Source: Bacteroidia bacterium (GTDB lineage Bacteria > Bacteroidota > Bacteroidia > J057 > JANWXU01). Taken from it: a stretch of DNA of 64,000 nt. The notes beneath the pieces are model-generated. The model searched no databases. It had not been told where the DNA came from and was given only the letters and a program-made list of their open reading frames with translations. Positions 48,301 through 57,694 of the stretch are shown here, in pieces (within the stretch, counting starts at the first letter, position 1; the number at the start of each line of letters is the position of its first letter). The stretch spans positions 1 through 64,000 of the forward strand of contig JANWXU010000006.1 of the NCBI GenBank assembly GCA_025057395.1, written 5' to 3'. The position numbers and the translations under genes are program-made.

Positions 48301-51235
48301 GGGGAACGAGCCTAAAGGAATGCCATTTTAGGGTAGGAGGCACCACCCTCACCTGAATTCTTCTATGAAGACTCGTGCACGCATCCTGTACCTGCGCTTC
48401 TATTTGCATACTCCTCGATGCAATAAAGTCTATAGTTGAGCTTCTTGCAATCAAACTATCTGTAAGTAAACTGCGCCATTGGTAAGAGTAGGGAGGCACA
48501 CCCGTAAGCGGGAATATGGTAAAGCGCACACTTCTGCCAAAACAAAGAACAGTATCTTGTAAATTGATAAAATTAGCATTTAGTTGGGGATGCACAGAAA
48601 TAGTTATCCAATTAGTTACCTGGTTACCACAGGCATCTTGCAAGGATACCCGAAATCGTATTCTTTCAGTAGCTTGATAACGAAGGTGAGAATTAGTACT
48701 AAGAATATTACCTGCACTATCTTGCCAAATCCAGTTGTAAGGGGGTTTACCACCATATCCAATTGCTCTATAAGTAAAAGGGATATTAGCACATACAGTG
48801 GTATCTAATAGCTGCAGCTGTAAGGGGTCTACTATCCTTGCTGTAACTAGAGTTTGCTTTTGCATACACCCGTCATTTACTTGCAAAAGAATAGGAGTAG
48901 TTTGATGAAGTAAAGTCTCAAAAAAATTTTGCCCACTGGCAGGATTTCCCTGCCAGTGGTAGGTATAGGTACCACTTCCACCACTCACATAAGCCCTAAG
49001 GCCTATTTTTTGCCCTATACATTGAGGATGTGCAGTGGTAAAAATTACAGAGTCGATACTTAAAGTATTAGGAATAACATTTACTCTTATTTGAAAGCTT
49101 TGAGGAGTATTGCAAGTATTATTCACTGTAAGCCGGTATATAGTAGAGACGGTAGGACTATGTTGTAAAGTAGGGGCATTAGCTAAAACCAAGCCACCTG
49201 TTTCCTCTTGCCACAAGTAACTAAAATTTCTGCCGTCTCCTCCCTGCGCCCGAGCCTGTAGCCGAACAGATTGTCCTAAGCAAATAGTAGTATCTCGAGG
49301 GGGAGTTACTTCTAAAGGTGCCTGTATTTCCACAAAAGCAGTATCTTGAATACAAGGATAGCCTGCTACTCGGGCAATATAGTAGGTACTAGAAATTGGA
49401 CGTACCACTAAGGGATTTCCTGTAGCTATACGTTGATTTTGAGAATTATACCACTCTACTAAATATCCGCTTCCTGCCGGCTGTAAAGCCAAAGCTAACG
49501 TTGCTGCCTGGCCTCGACAAATTGTAATATTTTTGGGAGTAAGACGACTTTGTAAGATCTCTAACCGAGCTGTAGCTACAAGGCTATCACAGCTATCTTT
49601 CACTTTGACCCTTACCCTACGGCTAGCATTTATTACAAAATTAATACTTGGCGCTGTGCTTCCATCTTCCCATAAATAAGAAACTACTCCCAAAGCATTG
49701 CGCACATTAGGACGTAAACTAACTACAGTGTTGGGGCAAACCACAGTATCTGTAAGGCTAGCAGCAAAGGGAGTGGATAAATTAGGAGTATGCACTTGTA
49801 CCCAAATACTTGCCTGAAGCTCAGGGAAGCGACAAGCGGGAAAAGTACTTTTTACTGTTATTTTAGCGCTCCCTCGCAGTGTGATAGCAATCTCAGAAGT
49901 GTTATAGGGCAAAATGTTATCATTTTCTAGCCAAGTATAAAGCACGTTTCTGAGACGTCCCCCATAAGCTTGAGCTTTCAAATTAAGAAAATTTTGTCCT
50001 GCTCTACCACACACATGAATAGTATCCTGCAAAGGAAATAGCCTCAATCTAAGTTCTGGTTCAGCTATATAAACCCTAGCCTCTATAGTTTGACAAGCAA
50101 AGGTAGGACGAAAGCGCAAAATTACTTCTTCTAGAGAAGTATCCTGTTCTGCGTCTTGTAGTGCACTCAAATACAAAGTGTCTGTTAAAGCACCACTCCG
50201 AAAAAAAATAAAATTACGATCTATAAGGTAATCTTGCCCGTATTGAGCATTGCCACCTAATTGTAAGTCAATCCGCTCTTGGGGTAAAATACCTGCTAAG
50301 GGTCTTCGAAATATCAATCGAATATCTCGAGAGCATCCTTCGTAAGTAGTAGGCTTTTCTAGTGTTCCTATAAGCCCTGGAGTAATTTCTACTGTATAGC
50401 TAGGGGAGGAAAGACTCCCTGCCTCTAGCAGAACCGCAGAATCCCAGTATGCGTCTGCTACATCTGCAATTGCAAGTTTTAAATGATAAGTTTGGCAGGG
50501 AACAGGAATTTTCGCTTTAGCTACCAACGGCGTAGTAAAACCATCATATTGAATATTATGGGGAGCAGGTTGGGCAGGACTTACATATTCATTATCAATG
50601 TAATATTGAGTATTTCGAAGGTGGTTAATACTATTAATAGAAACAGGAATTCTAGTACCTGGGACAAGAGCAATATTTAAGCCCGGAGGCGGTATGCCAG
50701 GACCTGAAATTAAAAAAGCAAATACATCATTATATCTTTTATCCACATATTCTGTATATTCCTCTGAAGCAAAAATAAAATTAAAGGAAACTGAATCTGT
50801 GCTTGGAATGAAATCAAACTCAAGCACAGCCGCATTAAAAGTGCGAGCACCAATAATATTACTTAAATCAAGGTCGCCGGGAGCACCATTATTGTAGTCT
50901 GCGCGGGGACGGTTGGGTGCAGGAGCATTAGTATTAGTATTAGGCCCTGGAACATCTCGCAGCCTACCAGTACATAAAATAATGCCTTTAGGAAAAATAC
51001 TTGAAGGCCCGTTACTACCCCTTTCATAATACCCGATAGCTTCAGGAGAGCCTGAATAAACTACGTTTTGAACTTGAACTCCTGTACCCACTAGCACATT
51101 TTTGACAAGCTCCTCGGGTGTTAAATTCTGAAAAGTCGTAATTTGGGCAGTAGCAAAAGAGCAAAGTAAAATCAAAGCAATAAATGGGGCTGCAAGCTGC
51201 ATATCTCTTGATATAAAGATAAGATAATATAGCAC
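45329..51235 (-). CDS. Choice-of-anchor L domain T9SS type B (gliding motility-associated C-terminal) surface protein, 1968 aa
   Basis: N-term FQNLTPEELVKNVLVGTGVQVQNVVYSG...GIILCTGRL...FNFIFASEEYTEYVDKRYNDVFAFLISGPG; multiple Ig/PKD-like repeats; C-term IPNVFTPNNDGVNDSWQPL...IFDRWGIQVF...WDGRNQEGKAVEEGTYFYVI. Confidence 0.93.
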   Translation of the reverse strand: MLYYLIFISRDMQLAAPFIALILLCSFATAQITTFQNLTPEELVKNVLVGTGVQVQNVVYSGSPEAIGYYERGSNGPSSIFPKGIILCTGRLRDVPGPNTNTNAPAPNRPRADYNNGAPGDLDLSNIIGARTFNAAVLEFDFIPSTDSVSFNFIFASEEYTEYVDKRYNDVFAFLISGPGIPPPGLNIALVPGTRIPVSINSINHLRNTQYYIDNEYVSPAQPAPHNIQYDGFTTPLVAKAKIPVPCQTYHLKLAIADVADAYWDSAVLLEAGSLSSPSYTVEITPGLIGTLEKPTTYEGCSRDIRLIFRRPLAGILPQERIDLQLGGNAQYGQDYLIDRNFIFFRSGALTDTLYLSALQDAEQDTSLEEVILRFRPTFACQTIEARVYIAEPELRLRLFPLQDTIHVCGRAGQNFLNLKAQAYGGRLRNVLYTWLENDNILPYNTSEIAITLRGSAKITVKSTFPACRFPELQASIWVQVHTPNLSTPFAASLTDTVVCPNTVVSLRPNVRNALGVVSYLWEDGSTAPSINFVINASRRVRVKVKDSCDSLVATARLEILQSRLTPKNITICRGQAATLALALQPAGSGYLVEWYNSQNQRIATGNPLVVRPISSTYYIARVAGYPCIQDTAFVEIQAPLEVTPPRDTTICLGQSVRLQARAQGGDGRNFSYLWQEETGGLVLANAPTLQHSPTVSTIYRLTVNNTCNTPQSFQIRVNVIPNTLSIDSVIFTTAHPQCIGQKIGLRAYVSGGSGTYTYHWQGNPASGQNFFETLLHQTTPILLQVNDGCMQKQTLVTARIVDPLQLQLLDTTVCANIPFTYRAIGYGGKPPYNWIWQDSAGNILSTNSHLRYQATERIRFRVSLQDACGNQVTNWITISVHPQLNANFINLQDTVLCFGRSVRFTIFPLTGVPPYSYQWRSLLTDSLIARSSTIDFIASRSMQIEAQVQDACTSLHRRIQVRVVPPTLKWHSFRLVPPPPFCQGQNVSLQVKAQGGSGNYTYRFPGLQNTSGNYQVTLNNSLLAIPVSVTDGCQIIDTLFSIEALPTLQARFQLSDTSLCRGERLWLQAIVRGGKPPYRYFWQDSVAGEVRFISADSVFSLLPGQSTFYRLWVQDACNQAIITSWQRVRIKSLPQIEISKDTAICQGDCAVLFWQVVPSQAQLRWTPPLTSQGSNGGRACPIQTTTYTLQALAEGCYAEAKSLTVTVRPSPQVRITTPPLAFCQGQDTARIFSQVQRGIPPYRYQWQPFTGIYNNSATTPYLVASPLQTTIYTLRVTDANGCWAKDSIKVTIHPLPVADAGEDTAICAEEGKSVKLKGKAILLDNISNFEYRWQPTLGLNNPYLPDPTATPPYTITYTLKVITKPLGCISMPKDSAEWALATVTVRVKPQPRAHIAPAKAICVGDTLELLALPQNAEAFFWYPQQNMQNSNSANPRVYPSFSQWYYLQIQQEGCLSKADSVFVRVKPRPTIRAGNSLQICAGDSVQLPTPTVSGAPAPYTYMWCPYATLSNSQAANPWAFPQTTTTYYVQVLADGCPSVVSDSLVVSVLPTPKIFLADTFVVYEKEPFSLPAQLIGIPNATFEWQPHENLSDPFLLNPMVDPRFSTTYTLVARYGQCSTQKITHVRVLRKFKAMAWAGRGRICAGDTVWLWGRKSRFSATATYWWKPFYNLSSQQGAIVKAYPQQTTTYTLTLSDSGYTDTAVVTIEVIPRPIAGFEVTPSFECDSFRIKIKDKSKFALFWLYRFGDSNVAVNQREPLYTYHYPGNYQIRQIVKNELGCQDSAFQKVKVLFPKSILVDTILSSPAVGSVLYLPNSEISFYPHPFQANSGSWLWLFGDGNSSQSVAPVHRYTLPGEYYVEVWQEDKGGCKKKFRLGPYIIKEPELQIPNVFTPNNDGVNDSWQPLYLGTEKLKCQIFDRWGIQVFVGEGNALEWDGRNQEGKAVEEGTYFYVIQVGERSYRGTITVLR

Positions 51236-51536
51236 AAAGTTTAGTTCAAATAATTATCGTAGTAAAAGTTCTGAGGTTGAACAACTAGTAGAATATATCG
51301 TTTGGTACTTACCCTGTATTATCTAGAAAATTAAACAAAAGACTTTTTATATTCACCTGAACCAGATTCCTATTTTATACGAAACAGAATAAACCTTGTT
51401 TATAAAGCTAACCCAGAACAAAATTTCATTATCTTAGGCTATCCATTACGTATTTTTACCGAATATTTATTAGTTTTACTCTATCAAAATAGAAATTGCC
51501 TTTTGAAATAAAAACAAAATTATCTACTTAATAAAG

Positions 51537-54500
51537 ATGAGATTTCTATCTTTTTTAATAGTAGCACTTTTCCTTGCTTTAGGAAAACCATTATTTGCAC
51601 AGCCAGCTCAGCCGCTTAATTTCTTTCCCACCCCTAATAATCAGGTAAATGCTTTAGCCATAAGAGGAAATATCCTCTACATTGGCGGAGCATTTACCAG
51701 CATAGGGGGAGTCGAAAGAAAATACATTGCGGCTATTGACTTACTAACAGGTAATATTTTACCTTTTAATCCGCAACTCAATGGTGAAGTAAATGACATT
51801 TTAATAAAAAATGATCTAATTTACATAGCAGGACAATTTACAGAAATTAATAACCAAAGTAAAAACTATCTAGCCGCTCTGAACCTACAAACAGGACAAC
51901 CTATAGCTTGGAATCCGATATTGAATGCCCCTGCACACGATTTAGCAAGTAAAGATAACCTTCTATTTGTAGCTGGAGACTTTACTGCAATTAATAATAG
52001 TCCGACTAGGTATTTGGTAGCATTTGACTTGAATACAGGGCAGCCCACAAGCTGGAAACCTAATCCTGATGATCATGTTAGAAGCCTAGCTATCTGGAAC
52101 AATACTTTGTACGTAGGTGGTTCATTTTTTTCAATTAGTGGTGAATTTCGAGAGCGCCTAGCAGGATTCGATATTTCAACAGGCAATCTTTTGCCATGGG
52201 CACCCTCTGTGGATGGAGATATCCTAGACATGGTTGTAGAAGCCAATAGCTCAACATTATATATAGGGGGTAACTTTCTGAACGTTGAAGGAGCAGCAAG
52301 ATCCAAGGTAGCTGCTTTTAATATTCTTTCTGGAGAATTGCTTCCCTTTAGTACAATTATCTCTCCAGGTCCTAGCTTTTACGTTCACTCTCTAGCTCTT
52401 ACACCTACTAGCCTAATGGTAGGGGGCTTTTTTACCCACCTTGGCCCTTCACAACATAAAAGCAGTATACTATTACGTAAGTCAGATGCTGCGGCTTTAC
52501 CTTGGAACCCTACTTATCAATTTATAGACCCCAGTAGAAGCATTATTAATGCTAGTGCTTTTGCAGGAAATAAAATTATTCTAGGCGGAAATTTTAGATT
52601 TGCACCTGATAAGGGGTACTTGGCTATATATGATTGTCCTTCGCCTGCAAAGCCCATTATAAATGCAATTCCAAGCACGTTTATATGCTCTGGCCGACCT
52701 ATAGAATTAAATATTCGTTCTACATTTTTTCCTAATCAAAATTACTATGAATGGTTAGAAAATGAAGAAGTTTTAGGCTCCTTTTCAAATCGATCTGCTA
52801 TTTTTACAGATTTTGCGGCTACTTATAAAGCAGTGGCCATTAATGGCTGTGAAAGCTCGGTTTCAGAAACAGTTACTACTACTATAGCTCCTTCTTTACA
52901 AACTCCTGTTATCACCTTTATAGGTAATCCTACTTTCTGCTTAGGCTCCTCGATAGAACTAAGAACTAATATTCAGATGGGTGCAGACTACATGTGGGAA
53001 AGGGATGGTGTAGTAGTAGGCGGTAATGCTCCTAACTATATTGCTTCTCAACGTGGAAGCTATACCGTCACAGTCTCAAATGCATGCGGAAGTTTTACCT
53101 CAGAGCCTGTACTTATCCAAACTGATGTAGCTCCTCCCTTGCGTCCTACAATTAGAGTAGAAGGGGATCCCCAAGGTACTTGCCAGGGTCAAAGCATCAC
53201 CCTAAGTTACAACCGTTTAGAAGGTGTCACTTATGAATGGCTGAGAAATGGAACTACTTTAGGCACTTCGCAAAATCCTCTTTCTATTACCCAAGAAGGA
53301 GAATATAGCTTAAGAGCTAGCAACACTTGTGGAACTGTAAATAGTACCAACACTATTTCGTTTACGCCTATTTTACCCCCCTCTCAAATTTTTAGCTCTA
53401 CTGAATTCAAAATCACTGCTAGTGGACCAACTACTTTCTGCCAGGGGCAGAGCGTACGGCTCACTGTTCCTGCACACCCTAATGTAAACTATCAATGGTT
53501 CAAAGATAATCAACCTATTCAGGGCAGTACAAGTCCCGCTATAGTAGTCACTACTTCAGGTAGCTACAATGTAATAGCTCGCAATGCTTGCGGGTCTATA
53601 GCTTCCATTAATACTATTCGAATCAGAGTAATTGATTCTCCTATAGACCTAACTCAGACTGAATTTCAACGATGTGGAAGTGGATTTGTTACTTTTACAG
53701 CTACAGGTAACGAAGAGGGAGAACTAAGGCTTTATAACGCCAATCAAAACTTAATTGATTCTGATAATATTCCACCTTATGTAGTGGGTACATTTCAAAA
53801 TGAGCCATCGGCTACTTACTTCTTAGAAAGTGTAATTGGAGGGTGCCAAAGTCCCAAAGTACGAGTTACAGTAAATATCCGTCCCCTGCCGGAAGTATTA
53901 GTCGCTAATGATGTTAGCCGCTGCTCTCCAGGTAACTTAGTTATTACTACCAATAACCTGCCAGGTACTACTATACGCCTATATACCCTACCTAGTGGAG
54001 GTACTCCTATTGCCACTAGTACTCTAAGCACTATTACTACCCCCTTTTTAACCACTACTACTACCTTCTATCTAGAGTCAGTTAATATTTGGGGATGTGT
54101 TAGTGATGGGCGTATGCCTGTAATAGCTGCTATTCAAACTGATCCTTCTTTACGTATAAGCACAGTGCCTGTAACAAGATGTGGAGGTGGCCCTGTTACT
54201 TTTACAGTAACAGCTACTGCTCCTGTAAGACTTTTCTCCAGTGTAGCTAGTACTATTCCCATAGCTGTAGACCTAGAGCCCCCTTATTTAGTTGAAACCC
54301 CTTATATTACTACTAATACTACCTTTTACATAGAAAGCTTTGTTGGAGAATGTGCTTCGAGAAGGATACCCGCTATTGCTAACGTAACAGCAGCACCTTT
54401 TTTTGATGCAGGCATAGATCAAACTATTCCTTGTGGCAAAAGTGTTATTCTTAGCGCTACCCTAGGAGGTACTAACTACCAGTGGGAACCCGCTACAGGA

Positions 54501-55868
54501 ATTAATAATCCTATGCAACCGACTATTGTAGTAAGTCCTAAGCAGACCACTACATACTCGGTAAGAGCTATATTGGGCAACTGTGAAGTCTTTGATACTG
54601 TTCAAGTTAGGGTAGTAAATCCAGAATTACAAGTTAATACCACTGCCAGTACAATTTGCTTGGGCTCAGAAGCAAGAATTTCTGTTAGAGGGGGGGGAAA
54701 TTATAGCTGGCAACCTCGTGAGGGTCTTACTTTTATAAATAATGAAACAGTAATCGCAAGCCCTAGAGTTACCACTACCTATACTATAAGCAGTAACGTA
54801 GGAGAATGTGAAAGCTCCTCTATTATCAGTATCAGTGTACAACCTGGTCCTATCGTGAGTGCCACTGCTAATACCCAACAAGAAGTTGAAATAACAGCTA
54901 CAGGTGGGTTACCCCCCTATACTTATAGGCTAGGTACTCAAGTACAAACAAGCAATCAATTTGAAAATGTACAGCCAGGCACTTATCAGGTAACGGTTAC
55001 CGATAGCCGAGGGTGTAGCGGACAAAGCAACGTGACGGTATTTCCTGCCACTTGCCCTGCAATTCGCAATTTACAAGTAATAAACATAACTGCTGAAAGT
55101 GCTAATGTAACTTGGTTACCAGTGGTAGGTGCTATAAATTATGAAATTGAAATTAGAAAAGAGGGAGAATCAAATTGGCAAATGGTAAGCACAAGGGCCT
55201 CAAATTACGTCTTTACAAACTTAAGTCCCACAACACGATATGATATTCGAATGCGCGCTTTTTGCCGCTTTGGTATTACAGAATATGCATTCACAAGTTT
55301 CCTAACTACTTTCACCTGCAATCCACCTATCAATTTAAGAGTAAGCAACGTAGCAGCAACTTCTGCCTTACTTACTTGGCGTGCAGAAAATAATGCCTTA
55401 AGTTACCTAGTGCGCTTAGAAAAAGAAAATACCCCTCCTACTCAATTTAGTATAAACTTTAACTCTTTCCAATTAACTGGTTTAGAGCCCGGTTCTAATT
55501 ACCGGGTAACAATCCGCTCTAATTGCTCAGCAACAAATTCTTTTGAATTAATCTCTATGCCCTCTAACGTACTTACATTTTCTACCCCTTCTGCTAAAAT
55601 AGGTACTTCTAGTTCAAATAATGGTGTAATTATCTACCCCAATCCATCTAAGGGAATAATTACGGTATCTTCTATTTTATTAGCTAACCAAAAGTTACTT
55701 TTGCGGTTACGTGATGTTAAAGGGAACTTAATCTTTGAAGATAATTTTGAGTCTAATGAATATGGGGAAGTTTATGCTAATTTATCTAATATTGTAAGTG
55801 GTTTATATATCCTTGAAGTTTTTACCCAAGAGGGTAAGAACTACCGCTTTAAACTCGCTTTTGAATAA
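51537..55868 (+). CDS. T9SS type A surface protein: beta-propeller N-terminus, Ig-like domains, three RCG repeats, SprB-like and FN3 modules (1443 aa)
   Basis: Repeats LYIGGAFTSIGGVERKYIAAIDLLTGNILPFNPQLNGEVNDI; RCG-type repeats; C-term VIIYPNPSKGIITVSSILLANQKLLLRLRDVKGNLIF...IVSGLYILEVF. Confidence 0.92.
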   Translation: MRFLSFLIVALFLALGKPLFAQPAQPLNFFPTPNNQVNALAIRGNILYIGGAFTSIGGVERKYIAAIDLLTGNILPFNPQLNGEVNDILIKNDLIYIAGQFTEINNQSKNYLAALNLQTGQPIAWNPILNAPAHDLASKDNLLFVAGDFTAINNSPTRYLVAFDLNTGQPTSWKPNPDDHVRSLAIWNNTLYVGGSFFSISGEFRERLAGFDISTGNLLPWAPSVDGDILDMVVEANSSTLYIGGNFLNVEGAARSKVAAFNILSGELLPFSTIISPGPSFYVHSLALTPTSLMVGGFFTHLGPSQHKSSILLRKSDAAALPWNPTYQFIDPSRSIINASAFAGNKIILGGNFRFAPDKGYLAIYDCPSPAKPIINAIPSTFICSGRPIELNIRSTFFPNQNYYEWLENEEVLGSFSNRSAIFTDFAATYKAVAINGCESSVSETVTTTIAPSLQTPVITFIGNPTFCLGSSIELRTNIQMGADYMWERDGVVVGGNAPNYIASQRGSYTVTVSNACGSFTSEPVLIQTDVAPPLRPTIRVEGDPQGTCQGQSITLSYNRLEGVTYEWLRNGTTLGTSQNPLSITQEGEYSLRASNTCGTVNSTNTISFTPILPPSQIFSSTEFKITASGPTTFCQGQSVRLTVPAHPNVNYQWFKDNQPIQGSTSPAIVVTTSGSYNVIARNACGSIASINTIRIRVIDSPIDLTQTEFQRCGSGFVTFTATGNEEGELRLYNANQNLIDSDNIPPYVVGTFQNEPSATYFLESVIGGCQSPKVRVTVNIRPLPEVLVANDVSRCSPGNLVITTNNLPGTTIRLYTLPSGGTPIATSTLSTITTPFLTTTTTFYLESVNIWGCVSDGRMPVIAAIQTDPSLRISTVPVTRCGGGPVTFTVTATAPVRLFSSVASTIPIAVDLEPPYLVETPYITTNTTFYIESFVGECASRRIPAIANVTAAPFFDAGIDQTIPCGKSVILSATLGGTNYQWEPATGINNPMQPTIVVSPKQTTTYSVRAILGNCEVFDTVQVRVVNPELQVNTTASTICLGSEARISVRGGGNYSWQPREGLTFINNETVIASPRVTTTYTISSNVGECESSSIISISVQPGPIVSATANTQQEVEITATGGLPPYTYRLGTQVQTSNQFENVQPGTYQVTVTDSRGCSGQSNVTVFPATCPAIRNLQVINITAESANVTWLPVVGAINYEIEIRKEGESNWQMVSTRASNYVFTNLSPTTRYDIRMRAFCRFGITEYAFTSFLTTFTCNPPINLRVSNVAATSALLTWRAENNALSYLVRLEKENTPPTQFSINFNSFQLTGLEPGSNYRVTIRSNCSATNSFELISMPSNVLTFSTPSAKIGTSSSNNGVIIYPNPSKGIITVSSILLANQKLLLRLRDVKGNLIFEDNFESNEYGEVYANLSNIVSGLYILEVFTQEGKNYRFKLAFE
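53660..54396 (+). repeat. Three RCG-type Ig-like repeats homologous to the giant-protein array
   Basis: QRCGSGFVTFTA..., SRCSPGNLVITT..., TRCGGGPVTFTV... each followed by LY/LF...TTTFYLES...C. Confidence 0.85.
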
Positions 55869-55891
55869 CTAAATAAACTCTTATATTTGGG

Positions 55892-55926
55892 TAGCTCGTA
55901 AACTCAATGTTTACGAGCTATTTTTT
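55892..55926 (+). terminator. Rho-independent terminator
   Basis: 12-bp perfect stem TAGCTCGTAAAC-TCAAT-GTTTACGAGCTA followed by TTTTTT. Confidence 0.88.
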
Positions 55927-55937
55927 AGTTTTAGAGT

Positions 55938-56360
55938 ATGACAAATCCAATTGTTCTTCGTCTTAGAGGTTATATAGGTAAAGAAGTAAAAGATAGTCCT
56001 TCCCCGGTTTCGCATTTTTTACGGGGTATTCTGGTAGAGGTAGAAGAGGGCATGGTAGAGGCAGAATATATCGTTCATCAAGAATTTACCAATCCATTAG
56101 GAACATTGCATGGGGGCATTATGGCAGCCATTATTGATGACACAGTGGGTGCCGCGGTTTACACACTAGCATTACCCACCCCTTTCGTAACAATCACCCT
56201 AAATATTGACTACATGGCCCCAGCAAACCTGGGCGAAACTATTTTTGTACGCTCAGAGGTTTTTAAGAAAGGTAAAACAGTAATAAATGCTATTAGTTGG
56301 GTAAAAAATAAAGCAGGTGTATATTTAGCAAAAGCAAGTTCAAATTTAATAGCCAAATAA
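55938..56360 (+). CDS. PaaI-family hotdog thioesterase
   Basis: FTNPLGTLHGGIMAAIIDDTVGAAVYTLALPTPFVTITLNIDYMAPA. Confidence 0.88.
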   Translation: MTNPIVLRLRGYIGKEVKDSPSPVSHFLRGILVEVEEGMVEAEYIVHQEFTNPLGTLHGGIMAAIIDDTVGAAVYTLALPTPFVTITLNIDYMAPANLGETIFVRSEVFKKGKTVINAISWVKNKAGVYLAKASSNLIAK

Positions 56361-56374
56361 TAAAAATCACTTTC

Positions 56375-57691
56375 ATGTTCGAGACCTTTAAGCCGCAGGA
56401 CGCCCAAACTTGGAATCAACTTTTGAGTCAAGAGCTCAAGGGTAAAAATCCTTCCCTCTTAAATGGAAAATGGGAAACATGTATAGAATATCAACCTTTC
56501 TATCTTCAAGACAGCTCCATAAAAACGCCAGCGGAACCTATTTTCTTTCCTGATTACCAAGTAGGAAGCTTTTATACAGCTACCGATCTCCTCACTTACC
56601 CTCAACTACTGAATTATGCTCTAGAAAATGATGTACAATTTGTAGGAATTTATATTAATGACCCTGATAATCTCTTTCAGTTAGTTGAATCCACGTCTCC
56701 CCTTTCTAACCAATATCCTCGTGTGCTATTCTATTATTCTGTACCATCTTTAGAAATTTTTGAAAACATTACTCAAATACTAGAATCCACAGAATCTTTT
56801 TCTACTCCTCCTGTTACGCTTTACGAATGGCTAAGTGTCTTCTTCGAGAAGCACACTTCAAATAGTATAAAAAATTGGTATGAACTTAAAACAACATTAA
56901 CGCAAAAAAATTTTAATTGTGCAGAAGGTATTGATTTATATGCTTTTGATAGCTACGGAGCATACAGTTACCAAGAGATAGGCTTCTTCCAGTATTATTT
57001 ATATCATTTTTTATACCCCCTCAAATCAATTCCTAAAAGAGTATATATTACTATCAGTTTGAGCTTAAACTTAAATTTGCAAATTGCCAAACTTCGAGCT
57101 ATTAGGCGGGTATGGAATCAATTTTTATCCACCAATCAGATCCCCTCTACTGAGCTTTATATTATTGGTAAGACCTCCAAATTCTATTTAAGCCAACTAT
57201 TAGAAGAGAATAACTTAATTAGAAATACAATAAGTACCCTAGCCGGAATACTAGGAGGATGTAATACTATTGCGGTAACCCCTCACACTTTCAAAAAAGA
57301 TAAAAATATTATCCATGCCGATAGGTGGGCCCGAAATATACAGCATTTACTAATTCATGAGTCTGGTTTAACTAAAGTAAAAGACCCACTTGCTGGTTCT
57401 TACTTTATAGAAAATTTAACACAGCAAATAATCGAAAATGCAGAAAAATGGTACAAACAACTCGAAAACAAAGGTGGAGTATTTACAGAAACAGGGCTAG
57501 AATTTATAACCCAAGAACTACTCAACGCCAAACAACATAGAGTAGAGTTAGCCATATCTAAAGAGCTACCTATCATTGGAAGTAACCTATATAGAATGCC
57601 TCAAGATCCCCCCCTAAAAGAATTAACCCATACTGAAATATTAATGATGCTACCTTACATTCAGAGAATTGCAGAACTCTTTGAACAATAG
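56375..57691 (+). CDS. Methylmalonyl-CoA mutase small (beta) subunit-like protein
   Basis: LAGILGGCNTIAVTPHTFKKDKNIIHADRWARNIQHLLIHESGLTKVKDPLAGSYFIENLT; no B12-binding domain. Confidence 0.85.
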   Translation: MFETFKPQDAQTWNQLLSQELKGKNPSLLNGKWETCIEYQPFYLQDSSIKTPAEPIFFPDYQVGSFYTATDLLTYPQLLNYALENDVQFVGIYINDPDNLFQLVESTSPLSNQYPRVLFYYSVPSLEIFENITQILESTESFSTPPVTLYEWLSVFFEKHTSNSIKNWYELKTTLTQKNFNCAEGIDLYAFDSYGAYSYQEIGFFQYYLYHFLYPLKSIPKRVYITISLSLNLNLQIAKLRAIRRVWNQFLSTNQIPSTELYIIGKTSKFYLSQLLEENNLIRNTISTLAGILGGCNTIAVTPHTFKKDKNIIHADRWARNIQHLLIHESGLTKVKDPLAGSYFIENLTQQIIENAEKWYKQLENKGGVFTETGLEFITQELLNAKQHRVELAISKELPIIGSNLYRMPQDPPLKELTHTEILMMLPYIQRIAELFEQ

Positions 57692-57694
57692 CAA

